Shown here piece by piece: positions 25,334-34,093 of a stretch of 64,000 bases of DNA; position 1 is the stretch's first letter, and each line of letters begins with the position of its first letter. The stretch is taken from positions 62,001 through 126,000 of the forward strand of contig CAVSII010000012.1 of assembly GCA_963727955.1 (NCBI GenBank), given 5' to 3'. Made by a program: the position numbers and the translations under genes. The notes under the pieces were generated by a model that saw only the letters and a program-made list of their open reading frames with translations, ran no database searches and had not been told where the DNA came from. Origin of the DNA: Bog-756 sp963727955 (GTDB lineage: Bacteria; Actinomycetota; Acidimicrobiia; Acidimicrobiales; RAAP-2).

Positions 25334-26794
25334 GTGACCGAGCGGCGTCGCCCGCTCCGGTGCGTCGTCATAGGGGCCGGCATGGCCGGCATCCTTAGCG
25401 CCATCAAGCTGACCGAGGCCGGCTTCACTGATTTCACCGTGTACGAGAAAGGCGACCAGGTCGGGGGGACCTGGCGGGAGAACACCTACCCGGGTCTGTC
25501 CTGCGACGTTCCCTCCCACCTCTACTCGTACTCCTTCGCCCTCAACCCGGACTGGAGCCACCATTTCTCCCCGGGCGGCGAGATCCGGGCCTACTTCGAA
25601 CGTGTGGCCCGCGGGTACGGGGTGCTCGATCGGATTCGCTTCAACGAAGAGGTGACCCAATGCACCTTCACCGACGATGGTCAATGGCATCTGGCCGCAG
25701 CGTCCGGACAACAGGACATAGCGGACGTGGTGATCGCCGCCACCGGCGTCCTCCACCGTCCTCGCTATCCGGACCTGACCGGGCTGGACACGTTCGCCGG
25801 GGCGGCATTCCACAGCGCCCGCTGGGACCACAGTGAGACCATCGACGGACGACGCCTGGGCATCGTCGGTACGGGCTCGACCGCCGTCCAGATCGTCTCA
25901 TCGGTGGTCGACCGAGTGGCTCGACTGACCCTCTTCCAGCGAACTGCCCAATGGGTGATGCCCCAGGACAATCCCGTGTACTCCGATGAGGACCGCGCCG
26001 AACTTCACCTTCACCCCGACAGGCTGGCGGCCCGTTACCAGCACCTGTCCGACATGTTCGATCTCTTCGCTAATGCGGTGGTCGATACCGCATCGCCCGA
26101 GATAAGGATGATCGAGCAGGCGTGCCTGGCCAACCTCGAGGAGAACGTGCACGATCCGGAGCTGCGGGAGAAGCTGCGCCCCACCTATCGGGCTGCGTGC
26201 AAACGATTGATCATCTCGCCCAATTTTTACGACGCCATCCAGCGGCCCCAGGCCGAAGTGGTGACCGAGACCATCGACCGGGTGGAGCCCGAGGGGATAC
26301 GCACCAGCGACGGTCGCCTTCACCAGGTGGATGTCCTGGTGCTGGCCACCGGCTTCCACGCTGACTCCTTCATGCGCCCGATGCGGGTCACCGGGCGCAA
26401 CGGCCGGACGCTGGAGGCGGCCTGGAGCGAACGGCCCGAGGCCTATCTCGCCGTGTCCGTTCCCGATTTCCCCAATTTCTTCATGCTCAATGGTCCCAAC
26501 GGACCGATCGGGAACTTCTCGCTCATCGAGGTGGCCGAACTGCAGATGGGCTACATCATGCAGATCATCGACGGCCTGGCTCGCCAGAAGTTCCGCCAGG
26601 CATCTGCCTCACGGACGGCATTGGCTGACTTTGAGCGGGAGCGGGAGCTGGCCGCCCGGAACACGGTCTGGGTCACCGGATGCAGCAGCTGGTATCTCGA
26701 CGACCGGGGCATCCCCGGCGGGTGGCCGTGGTCCTTCGTCCGGTTCCGGGAGGACATGCGCTCGCCTGACCTCTCGCACTTCGAGCTGGCCTGA
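25334..26794 (+). CDS. Flavin monooxygenase, Baeyer-Villiger type
   Basis: A 486-residue FAD/NADPH enzyme that inserts oxygen next to a ketone or oxidises a heteroatom. The FAD Rossmann motif is VVIGAGMAG (11-19), the Baeyer-Villiger fingerprint FAGAAFHSARWDH lies at 154-166 with all fixed positions kept, and the NADPH motif GIVGTGSTA follows near 176. VLATGFHAD marks the last flavin segment. The start is a GTG with AAGAGG upstream. It is divergent from the aldo/keto reductase. Steroid or cyclic-ketone breakdown is possible given the P450 and FadD-like genes elsewhere in the window. Confidence 0.9.
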   Translation: MTERRRPLRCVVIGAGMAGILSAIKLTEAGFTDFTVYEKGDQVGGTWRENTYPGLSCDVPSHLYSYSFALNPDWSHHFSPGGEIRAYFERVARGYGVLDRIRFNEEVTQCTFTDDGQWHLAAASGQQDIADVVIAATGVLHRPRYPDLTGLDTFAGAAFHSARWDHSETIDGRRLGIVGTGSTAVQIVSSVVDRVARLTLFQRTAQWVMPQDNPVYSDEDRAELHLHPDRLAARYQHLSDMFDLFANAVVDTASPEIRMIEQACLANLEENVHDPELREKLRPTYRAACKRLIISPNFYDAIQRPQAEVVTETIDRVEPEGIRTSDGRLHQVDVLVLATGFHADSFMRPMRVTGRNGRTLEAAWSERPEAYLAVSVPDFPNFFMLNGPNGPIGNFSLIEVAELQMGYIMQIIDGLARQKFRQASASRTALADFERERELAARNTVWVTGCSSWYLDDRGIPGGWPWSFVRFREDMRSPDLSHFELA

Positions 26795-26851
26795 ACCCCG
26801 GCGAGCCGGCCGCCGGCGTCTGCGGAGGCCTCTATCCCAGTCGGGCCCGTC

Positions 26852-28264
26852 TCAGTCGGGCACGCCTTCGCCCACCGGGTAGGCGGCTCGTTCCGCCGAT
26901 CGGGCCATCCGCTGGTAACGGGCGGTCACCAGGGCGAGTTGCTCCTCCATGCGGAGGCTCGCTGTCACCAGCTTGTGGGTCTCCTGGCGAGCCAGGCGGA
27001 GCTCCTCCTCATACTGTTGGCGCATGGCGGCAAGACGACGGTCGCTGTGGCCCAGCAGTCCACTGGCCACAGCCTGCAGAGCGACAAAACGGTCGTAGAG
27101 ATCGACATAGAGGTCCTGGATGGATGTCGCCGCAAGCGCGGGTCCCTCGTTACCATCGGCAGCGGTCAGCGGCGCACCCCGCACCCCTTCCACCACCTCG
27201 CGCGTCTTCTCGAGAAAAGCCCGTCCATGCCGCGTGTCGGGTTCGAGGTGGGCTCCCTCGGCCCATTCATTCCACGCATTCACGAAGACGATCCCGTCAC
27301 CACCGTTGGCACCGCTCTGGCCGCGCACGGCTGCGTCCAGCCACCGCCCGTAGGAATCAGGGTTCGAGCCGTGGAGGATGATCGCCTCCCCGCTCTGTCG
27401 CCGGGGGGTGTTGTCCCATCCGGAGGCCACACACGGGTATCGGGTCCACTCGGGCGGGGGCCGCTGCTGGTAGGCCCTGGCCGCCTCGTCGTAGGAGTAC
27501 ACGGAGTGGCTGGCATCGGCTCCGGGGAGGTGGTCGACCGGTTCGACCATCTCCCACATCCCATGGGGCACGAATTCCGCACTGGCGTCAAATCCGAGGT
27601 GGGTCGGATCGCCGGCGTACCGACCCGTCTCGAACATGACCAGCCAGGGATCCCTCACCCCCGCATTGGCGCATTCCTCCCGCCACAGGTCGAAGGTGAC
27701 CTTCGGTTCAGGCAGCAGGTCGGGCCGGTAGATGGTGAGTAGGGGCCGGCCGTGGATCGTGATGTACCTCGGGTCCTTGAACGCTTCGATCAGCCAGCGG
27801 ATGTGGGCCAGGTCGTCTTCCTGGTCGAAGTTCTGTTCCACCAGCATCTCGTCCGTCGATCCCTGCCAACGTCGGTACCAGCTCTCGTTGGCCCAGCACA
27901 ACGCGAATGGGAAGTCGGGTGCACCCGAGTGGAGGACCTCGTCGAAGGGACGCTCCAGCATGCGCCGGCCCCCGAACCAGTAGTGGTAATAGAGGAAGCC
28001 CGATATCCCATGGCGCCGGGCCAGGTTGGCCTGGCGCTCCCTGGTCTCGGGTACCCGGAGATCGTAGAAGCCCAGTTCGCCGGGAAGATGGGGCTGATTA
28101 TGACCGGGAAAGAGCGGCTCGGCCCGGGCCACCACCGTCCACTCGGTGAACCCGGAACCGTGCCAGGCGTCATTGTCAGGCACCTGGTGGAATTGCGGCA
28201 GGTAGAAGGCGAGTACCTGGGGGAGCTCGTCCCCCGGTCCGTTTTCGGCCACTTCCCGGCTCAC
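26852..28264 (-). CDS. WbsX/GH99-like glycan enzyme
   Basis: A 470-residue protein with a TIM-barrel domain of the WbsX (GH99-like) family: LAFYLPQFHQVPDNDAWHG, GFTEWTVVARAEPLFPGHNQP, YYHYWFGGRRMLERP, LCWANESWYRRWQG and INAW-like VFVNAWNEWAEGAHLEPD. Proteins of this family sit in O-antigen and cell-surface polysaccharide clusters. The last 100 residues form a predicted coiled coil (QQYEEELRLARQETHKL). It starts with GTG overlapping the stop of the methyltransferase upstream (GTGA), so the two work together. No signal peptide: action is cytosolic or the protein is moved otherwise. Confidence 0.85.
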   Translation of the reverse strand: MSREVAENGPGDELPQVLAFYLPQFHQVPDNDAWHGSGFTEWTVVARAEPLFPGHNQPHLPGELGFYDLRVPETRERQANLARRHGISGFLYYHYWFGGRRMLERPFDEVLHSGAPDFPFALCWANESWYRRWQGSTDEMLVEQNFDQEDDLAHIRWLIEAFKDPRYITIHGRPLLTIYRPDLLPEPKVTFDLWREECANAGVRDPWLVMFETGRYAGDPTHLGFDASAEFVPHGMWEMVEPVDHLPGADASHSVYSYDEAARAYQQRPPPEWTRYPCVASGWDNTPRRQSGEAIILHGSNPDSYGRWLDAAVRGQSGANGGDGIVFVNAWNEWAEGAHLEPDTRHGRAFLEKTREVVEGVRGAPLTAADGNEGPALAATSIQDLYVDLYDRFVALQAVASGLLGHSDRRLAAMRQQYEEELRLARQETHKLVTASLRMEEQLALVTARYQRMARSAERAAYPVGEGVPD

Positions 28265-29316
28265 CGGCGGGGCGTCAGCCTTCTGCGGCGGCCGAGTCTG
28301 ATGACGCGTCCGTAGACCCGACGAAGCGGTGCCAGATAGCGGAAGGTTCTGGTGGCGTAGATGGCCTCGATCTCTCGGTCGCTGCCGAGTAGCTCTCCCT
28401 CGAGCTCGGTGACCTTCAGGGCCAGCTGCTCCCTCTCCCTCGCAGCGCTCTGCAGTCGTTTGACCTGCAGGGCCAACCGGTCCCTCTCCCGAACCAGTAT
28501 CCGGAGGTGGCGCACCTCCTCGGCCAGCTCATCCCGATTCCGCAATTCCGCCCGCAACAGGGCGGCCTCCACCTCGTGGCGACGGACCTGGTCGCTCAGG
28601 TCCACGATGGTCTCCGACAGAGCGGATAGAGCCTGGTCGCCATTGTCGACGACCGCTTTGACCACGAACTGGTACGACTCGGCTTCGGGGTCTTCGAGAA
28701 TCCTGTCGATCGTCCCCTGGTCGAAATCGTCGCGTCGCACACCCAGCTCGGATTGGAAGAGAGGGACGACCACTCGCTTGATGTCCACCACGGCCAGCCC
28801 CGCCTGACGGCACAGATCCATAAGCGAATCCTTGGTGAAGAAGTGAAGGTGGGTTCGATCGAGCAGTCCCCTCTCGCTGTACTCGAAAGATCCTCGCAAC
28901 AGGCTGAGCCGGACATCGCCGTGGGCGACGTTGGGAATCGACAGGACCACGAAGCCGGAGGGACTGATGAAGCGGAGTGCCGTCCGCAGCGTCGTCAGAG
29001 GATCGCTGAGATGCTCGAGGATGTCGCCGAAAAGAACCGCGTCGAATTTTTCGGCGCTCAGGTGGTCCCACACGTCATCGTGCTCGACGTGCCCGACCAC
29101 GACCTCTTCGGCCCAGACCTCGGCTGCCCGGGCCGCCTCCGGGTCCACCTCGACCCCGACCACCCGGCAACCCCTGTCGACCAGTGCCTTGGTCACATGG
29201 CCGGCGGCACATCCGAACTCGAGGACGGCCTTGTTGAAACCGACCATACCCAGCGCGAAGGCATGAGCGTTGTTACCCGCCTCGGGGTCGACCACCTGCT
29301 CGTAGATGAAAGCCAA
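28261..29316 (-). CDS. Class I SAM methyltransferase with C-terminal coiled coil
   Basis: A 351-residue protein. The N-terminal 220 residues are a class I methyltransferase (VLEFGCAAGHVTKALVDRG, VVGVEVDPEAA, DAVLFGDILEHLSDP, LSIPNVAHGDVR). From about 235 to 320 runs a heptad-rich coiled coil with repeated EREQL/RDELA patterns, and it ends in a basic segment (YLAPLRRVYGRVIRLGRRRR) seen in surface-glycan enzymes. The start appears to be TTG, with GGAAGGGA correctly placed upstream. It overlaps the WbsX-like gene, whose C-terminus is also coiled coil, so the two proteins may bind each other. Likely a glycan methylase. Confidence 0.82.
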   Translation of the reverse strand: MAFIYEQVVDPEAGNNAHAFALGMVGFNKAVLEFGCAAGHVTKALVDRGCRVVGVEVDPEAARAAEVWAEEVVVGHVEHDDVWDHLSAEKFDAVLFGDILEHLSDPLTTLRTALRFISPSGFVVLSIPNVAHGDVRLSLLRGSFEYSERGLLDRTHLHFFTKDSLMDLCRQAGLAVVDIKRVVVPLFQSELGVRRDDFDQGTIDRILEDPEAESYQFVVKAVVDNGDQALSALSETIVDLSDQVRRHEVEAALLRAELRNRDELAEEVRHLRILVRERDRLALQVKRLQSAAREREQLALKVTELEGELLGSDREIEAIYATRTFRYLAPLRRVYGRVIRLGRRRRLTPRR

Positions 29317-29621
29317 GCAAATCCCTTCCTCAGGTCACGAATCCTACTCCCAAAGTATCCGGGCGCAGGGGGAGGAAGACCTTGTGGAGACCGCTTTGAC
29401 CTCGAGTGAGCCCGACGGTCCGCCGACCATTCACATCGGTCCGAGCTGGCCGGCGGTCGCTATATCGATGCCCGACCGGGCCGTTGTCGCCCATGGCGGA
29501 ACGGGATGTCGGCGGGGCGGGCTGGCACGAACAGACGGAAACAGGCCGAGAGTGGTCCGCTGGCCTAGGTGACCAGTGCTCCTGGGCCAGCAGGCTTCGG
29601 GGCAATCCCGCCTCCCGGGCC
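29317..29621. other. Intergenic region, 305 bp
   Basis: Lies between two genes on the minus strand. I see no credible coding frame, RNA gene, repeat or terminator. It must hold the promoter for the methyltransferase pair but no clear hexamers stand out. Confidence 0.4.
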
Positions 29622-30755
29622 TCAGCTCTCGCTGGGGCCGCCGCCGGCGGCGAACGGCCGGTCGGGTGAGTCGGCCAGCGACAGGGCGTCCCTCACCGCC
29701 CGGGTCACGCAGGCCGCGGTATCGGTCAAAGCGCGCTCCTCGCCGTACTCCTCTGACAGAGACACCACCCGGGCACCCGCTGCTTCGGCCCCCTCCACTG
29801 CCTCCCTGTCCGCCCTCCCGGCGATGATCAGCACGGGAATGTTGCGGGCCGACGCGTCGGTCAGCACCGAGCCCACCACCTTCCCCATGAGCGAGGAGGC
29901 GTCCAGCGCACCTTCGCCGGTCACCACCGCCCGACTGGCATCGAGCGCCTCGGTAAAGGCCAGAAGCTCACTGACCGCGGTGAAGCCCGATCGGAGCGAT
30001 CCCCGCAGGGCAAGCACCGCACCGCCGAATCCACCGGCAGCGCCCGCCCCCGGCGCGGTCAGGACATCGACGCCGTAACGGCGCAGGTACTCCCCCGCCA
30101 CCTGTTCCAACCTCCCTTCCAGCTTCACGACCAGATCGGGATCGGCCCCCTTTTGCGGACCGAACCGGCGGGCCGCCTCGAGGAAACCGACCGACACATC
30201 GCAGGCTCCCACCAGTTCGACACCACCCAGTCCGCCGGCCTCCTCGATGACGTCGAGCGCGCCACATCCGCCATCGGTGGTGGCCGAGCCTCCGAGACCC
30301 ACCACCACCGTCGGACGGTGGCGCCCGGCTCCGACCCGGCCGCCGGAACCGGAAGAAGGGAGTGCATCAGAAGGCGAGGGCTCCTGCCGCAGTTGGCGGG
30401 CGGCGGCCACGATGAGCTCCCCGGTTCCTCTGGTGGTGGCGGACCAGGGGTCATTGCCCTGTGCACCCCCGGCCAGCAACAGACCCGATGCCTGTGCCAT
30501 CTCGATCACAGCCAGGTTGCCGACTTGGAGCCACTGGGCGGTGACCGGCGCGCCGAGTGGGCCCTCCACCTCCAGCTGCCGACGTGTACCCCCCAAGCTA
30601 CCGAGGGCGTCGAGGAACCCCTCGCCTCCGTCCGAAAGCGGAACCTGGCGTACGTTCCAGCCACGAGCCGACCCTGCCGCGGCGATGGCTTCCGCGGCCT
30701 GAGCGGCGGTGATCGTCCCGCGGAACTTGTCCGGTGCCGCCAGCAGTGTGGGCAT
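29622..30755 (-). CDS. Glycerate kinase
   Basis: Phosphorylates glycerate, giving 2- or 3-phosphoglycerate, in the cytosol. The 377-residue protein has the GckA/GlxK type-1 pattern: APDKFRGTITAAQAAEAI at the start, PLSDGGEGFLDAL, IEMAQASGL, VVGLGGSATTDGGCGAL, TAPGAGAAGGFGGAVLAL, VVTGEGALDASSLMGKVV and VLIIAGR. These cover the substrate and ATP sites. A Gly/Ser-rich insertion lies near residues 128-148. The ATG at 30755 is one base past the stop of the lipoprotein gene, so it is last of a three-gene operon with the Sco1 fusion. That grouping is metabolically odd. Confidence 0.93.
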   Translation of the reverse strand: MPTLLAAPDKFRGTITAAQAAEAIAAAGSARGWNVRQVPLSDGGEGFLDALGSLGGTRRQLEVEGPLGAPVTAQWLQVGNLAVIEMAQASGLLLAGGAQGNDPWSATTRGTGELIVAAARQLRQEPSPSDALPSSGSGGRVGAGRHRPTVVVGLGGSATTDGGCGALDVIEEAGGLGGVELVGACDVSVGFLEAARRFGPQKGADPDLVVKLEGRLEQVAGEYLRRYGVDVLTAPGAGAAGGFGGAVLALRGSLRSGFTAVSELLAFTEALDASRAVVTGEGALDASSLMGKVVGSVLTDASARNIPVLIIAGRADREAVEGAEAAGARVVSLSEEYGEERALTDTAACVTRAVRDALSLADSPDRPFAAGGGPSES

Positions 30756-30756
30756 C

Positions 30757-32013
30757 TCAGCCCGACGACCCGTACTGGATGGGCACTTGCAGTGTCTGGC
30801 TCTGCTGCCATCGACCACCGCTCAAGGCGTACACGTCGAGGACGGAAGAGTGGACGGCGAAGGCGTCGTAGCCACCGGAAGGCGACGCCACCACGGACGA
30901 CGTTCCCGCCGGTGGGGCGGCGAGGCTCTGCCATCCCCCTGCTGCCGGCTGGAGATCCCAGGCCGAGGGTCGGCCGCTGGACCGTGACGCAGCCACCACG
31001 AAACCGCCCGTCGGGGTGGTCCCGGTCGAATCCAGCGAACGACCGGATAGAGCCAACCCCGGCGACCTCGTCCAGGTCCGCAAACCATCAGTGCTCCACA
31101 CTGCATACAGCGTGGCGTGGCGGCCCGATCCGGTGCTGACCAGGGCGTCGGCACCTGTGGGGGTGCCGATGAGGCGGATCACCTGGACCGGGCTTCCCGA
31201 GCCGGCCGGGAGGGTGGGCCCAACCTGCACCCACTGGCTGCCGTTCGGCACGAAGAGACCGGGGCGACTCCCACGGGTACAGGTTGCCCCGACCACGGGG
31301 GTGCCCGCTCCCAGGGACACGGGCGAGGAACCCGACCCGGGCGACGTGCCCGAGCCGAACTGTCCCAGCCCGACAGCGGTGATCGTGCTCACGCCGCAGC
31401 CCGCGGCCGAGGATTGGCCGGTCAAGGAGTGCGCGCTCACCAGGCGGCGCCACGAGACCAGCCCTCCCCCGCTGGCCACCACGGTTCCGCCGGCCCCGCG
31501 GGCCAGTGCGATGGCCGGTCCGCCGGCCGGTGAGGCCAGGGCGTCAGGCACAGGGGGTAAGCCGCTGAGGAGCACTCCTGTGGACCACGTGGCGCCATGG
31601 TCGGCGGTGGCCGCCAGGGGGGAGACGGTCAGATCCTGGGAGGGGAGGAAACCCGCCACCGCCGAGCCGCCCACCCCTCGTGAAACGACCAGCCCTCCGT
31701 TGCTGGCCACCCCGGGCGGCGTGGCCACCGCCCAGTGCGCACCGGCGCCCGACAGGGTCACCAACTGCCAGAAGGTGTTTACCGGATCGTGGAGATGGCC
31801 CATGGCCAGTGAGGCCCATGTGGCCGACGAGGATGACAGCGAGTTCGTCAAAGGGATGCCGGGCGGGGCCTGCGCAGGAACAGCGCCGGTGGGTCCTGGG
31901 GAAGAGCACGATGTCATGGCCCAGGCACCCACGGAGATCAGACTCACGACGCTCAGCGTCCGGACGCGTAGGGCGAGGCGGGCCTCACGCCGCCCACGCT
32001 TCGAGCTCGTCAC
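30757..32013 (-). CDS. Exported lipoprotein with propeller-like repeats
   Basis: A 418-residue protein with a basic N-terminus, hydrophobic core and a lipobox-like AMTSC. The mature protein is rich in Gly, Ser and Val and has several blades of the form W-S-T-x-W or aromatic-W-Asp-Leu (ADHGATWSTGVLLSG, WSTDGLRTWTRSPG, AWDLQPAAGGWQSLA), like BNR/sialidase-type beta propellers without clear Asp boxes. No enzyme motif was found. It starts with GTG overlapping the Sco1-fusion stop (GTGA) and is followed after 1 bp by glycerate kinase. A surface partner of the Sco1 protein is a guess. Confidence 0.72.
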   Translation of the reverse strand: MTSSKRGRREARLALRVRTLSVVSLISVGAWAMTSCSSPGPTGAVPAQAPPGIPLTNSLSSSSATWASLAMGHLHDPVNTFWQLVTLSGAGAHWAVATPPGVASNGGLVVSRGVGGSAVAGFLPSQDLTVSPLAATADHGATWSTGVLLSGLPPVPDALASPAGGPAIALARGAGGTVVASGGGLVSWRRLVSAHSLTGQSSAAGCGVSTITAVGLGQFGSGTSPGSGSSPVSLGAGTPVVGATCTRGSRPGLFVPNGSQWVQVGPTLPAGSGSPVQVIRLIGTPTGADALVSTGSGRHATLYAVWSTDGLRTWTRSPGLALSGRSLDSTGTTPTGGFVVAASRSSGRPSAWDLQPAAGGWQSLAAPPAGTSSVVASPSGGYDAFAVHSSVLDVYALSGGRWQQSQTLQVPIQYGSSG

Positions 32014-33866
32014 GAGTGGGCAAAACGCTGGACTTGGCCGGCCAGGAGGGCCGAGAACGACGACTGGTCCACCGATGTGGCGTCCCCCGGGTCGGCATTG
32101 AATATCTCGCGGATCCGACCGTGTCGGTCGATGAGGTAGACGATGTCGCTGTGGTCGACCATGGCGCCCCCCGGTTCGACCAGTGCATCCACCCCGTAGT
32201 CACCCCATACCGTCTCCAGCTGGGCGCGTGTCCCGGTCAGGAAGGTCCAGTTGTGCACTTTGTCGAGGCCCTCTTGAACGTCGAATGCGTTGGTCAGAGC
32301 CAGCGACCGATAGATGGGATTGGCCACCACCGCCACCAGATCGACTGACGACGACTGCTGCGCACCGAGAATCTGATCGGTCAACCGGAGCTCCTGGGCA
32401 ATGATCGGACAGTCGGTGGTGCAGACCGGGTCGAGGTAGGTGAGCAGGACGGTATGTCCGGCGTACGAATGAAGCGTACGGGTACTGCCGTTTTGGTCGG
32501 TGAGGGTGAATGCCGGCGCCTTGGCATCCACCACGGCCGGTGCTCCGTCCGTGACCTGGGCCACGATGGCGTCAGCCGTCCCGTTGGTAGCGGCCAGAGC
32601 CATCGGCGCCGCTCCCAGCAAAACGATGACGATGGCCCCGACGGCAGCCAGGGCACGGGTCAGATAAGAAGGGGTGAGGCCGTCGAGTATCCCTTTCTTT
32701 TGGGCGGCCGATGAGGGTGAGGGTGGCCCGACAGCCACGGGCGCCGTGCCTGTCTGGCCGACAGGGAAGCGGACCACTGCCAGGTACCCGGCGACCAAGA
32801 CGAGGGGTATCGGGATCATCGAGTTCGGATCGGTGCCGACTCCGCCGAAAAAGCCGAAGTCCTGGACGAGAACCCAGGTGGCCAGGCAGGTGAGTCCGCC
32901 GGCGATAACGCCCACCCGGAGGTAGGGCTGTCGGGCGGTCATTAAACAGGCACCCATCCCGAAGAGCAGGATCACGACGACCAGGTTGACGGCCCAGCCG
33001 TGGGTTGCATCGAACGATGCAAAGGAACGAAGCCACGACGAGAACACCGTGGGCTGGGACAACCGGGCCATCTGGTCGACCGCCACGGCCAATGTCCCCG
33101 ACCTCGATGAGGAGTGGATGCCACCCGACCAGAAGCCGCGGCCGGGCCAGGCCTGCAGGACGCCGGCGGCAACGAAGAAAACCCCCATTCCCCGTAGCAC
33201 CCTCTTGCCCAACCTCGGGGTTTCCCAGCTCGACTCACGGAGGGCGATGAGAACCCCGGCCAGCACATAGAAGGCGGCCGATCCGGGAAACCCGAACAGC
33301 CAGCTGCTCCCGTGGCCGAGGACGCCGCCGAAGGCCTCGCCCACCACCCAGACCACCACCCCCCACCCGGCACTGACCAGGCCGGCCGCCCGTGACCACA
33401 GCCCCCGGGGGGCGACCAGGAGAAAGACCCCGATGCCCACCTGGATCCACACGGTGGCGGCAGCGGCGCTGACCGGATGGTCCGACCACACAGTGGCACC
33501 CCAGTTGACCAGGTGCTGGACCCACAACGGGGAGGAGCTGGCCGCCGAGGTGAGCACGCCCGAAGGAAATCCAGCCGGCATCGCCGTCTGAGCTTGGAGG
33601 ATGCCGTCGAACAGCCACAGGATGCCGAAACCGATCCGCACCACGCGCCGCCCGAGAGGTTCGGGGTAGGGGGCGGTGGGCACCGTCGTGCTGAGGGAGC
33701 CGGCGGCCACCGCCCGGCGGTACTGGATGGCTCGGGCCACGTTCCAGGCCAGGGCCAATACGGCGGCCACGCCGAGGATGATGAGGAATTGGTGGTCGAG
33801 GGCGGTCCGGAAGGCAGCCACGAGTGGCGATCCGCCCGGACTGTTGCCAACTCCCGCTCCCGGCAT
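32010..33866 (-). CDS. Multipass membrane protein fused to a Sco1/SenC domain
   Basis: A 618-residue inner-membrane protein. Residues 25-365 hold about eight hydrophobic helices in a DoxX-like arrangement, and another helix lies at 403-425. From 440 a Sco1-type thioredoxin fold begins (APAFTLTDQNGSTRTLHSYAG) with the metal-binding pair in VCTTDCP (Cys482, Cys486) and a distal His572 in VDHSDIVYLID. All three Sco ligands are therefore present, and the domain would face outside. Sco proteins load copper into cytochrome oxidase CuA or reduce its thiols. Usual Sco1 is a single-helix protein, so the long membrane part is unusual. It leads a three-gene operon. Confidence 0.85.
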   Translation of the reverse strand: MPGAGVGNSPGGSPLVAAFRTALDHQFLIILGVAAVLALAWNVARAIQYRRAVAAGSLSTTVPTAPYPEPLGRRVVRIGFGILWLFDGILQAQTAMPAGFPSGVLTSAASSSPLWVQHLVNWGATVWSDHPVSAAAATVWIQVGIGVFLLVAPRGLWSRAAGLVSAGWGVVVWVVGEAFGGVLGHGSSWLFGFPGSAAFYVLAGVLIALRESSWETPRLGKRVLRGMGVFFVAAGVLQAWPGRGFWSGGIHSSSRSGTLAVAVDQMARLSQPTVFSSWLRSFASFDATHGWAVNLVVVILLFGMGACLMTARQPYLRVGVIAGGLTCLATWVLVQDFGFFGGVGTDPNSMIPIPLVLVAGYLAVVRFPVGQTGTAPVAVGPPSPSSAAQKKGILDGLTPSYLTRALAAVGAIVIVLLGAAPMALAATNGTADAIVAQVTDGAPAVVDAKAPAFTLTDQNGSTRTLHSYAGHTVLLTYLDPVCTTDCPIIAQELRLTDQILGAQQSSSVDLVAVVANPIYRSLALTNAFDVQEGLDKVHNWTFLTGTRAQLETVWGDYGVDALVEPGGAMVDHSDIVYLIDRHGRIREIFNADPGDATSVDQSSFSALLAGQVQRFAHS

Positions 33867-34093
33867 GGTCCTACCGCGCCACCGCGGGCCCCAGGATCTC
33901 GACCCTGCCGGGTCGGCAAGCCCGCTGCACCCTGTGTCTCACGAGGGCGATTGTAGGTGCACTTTAGGTGGCCCTTACATGCGCCCCACCTGTCGATGGG
34001 CCGCCGAGCCGAGAGGCCGGCACCGTCTTGATTCGGGATCGACCGGGCCTCACCCCCGATCGAAAAGGCGAGGAGCGGGGCGAGGTTTGGTTC

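Noticed and set aside
24347..25831. 494-codon minus-strand frame across the aldo/keto reductase and monooxygenase genes
   Set aside because: It has no recognisable domain and is a shadow of two well-supported genes, a common effect of high GC.
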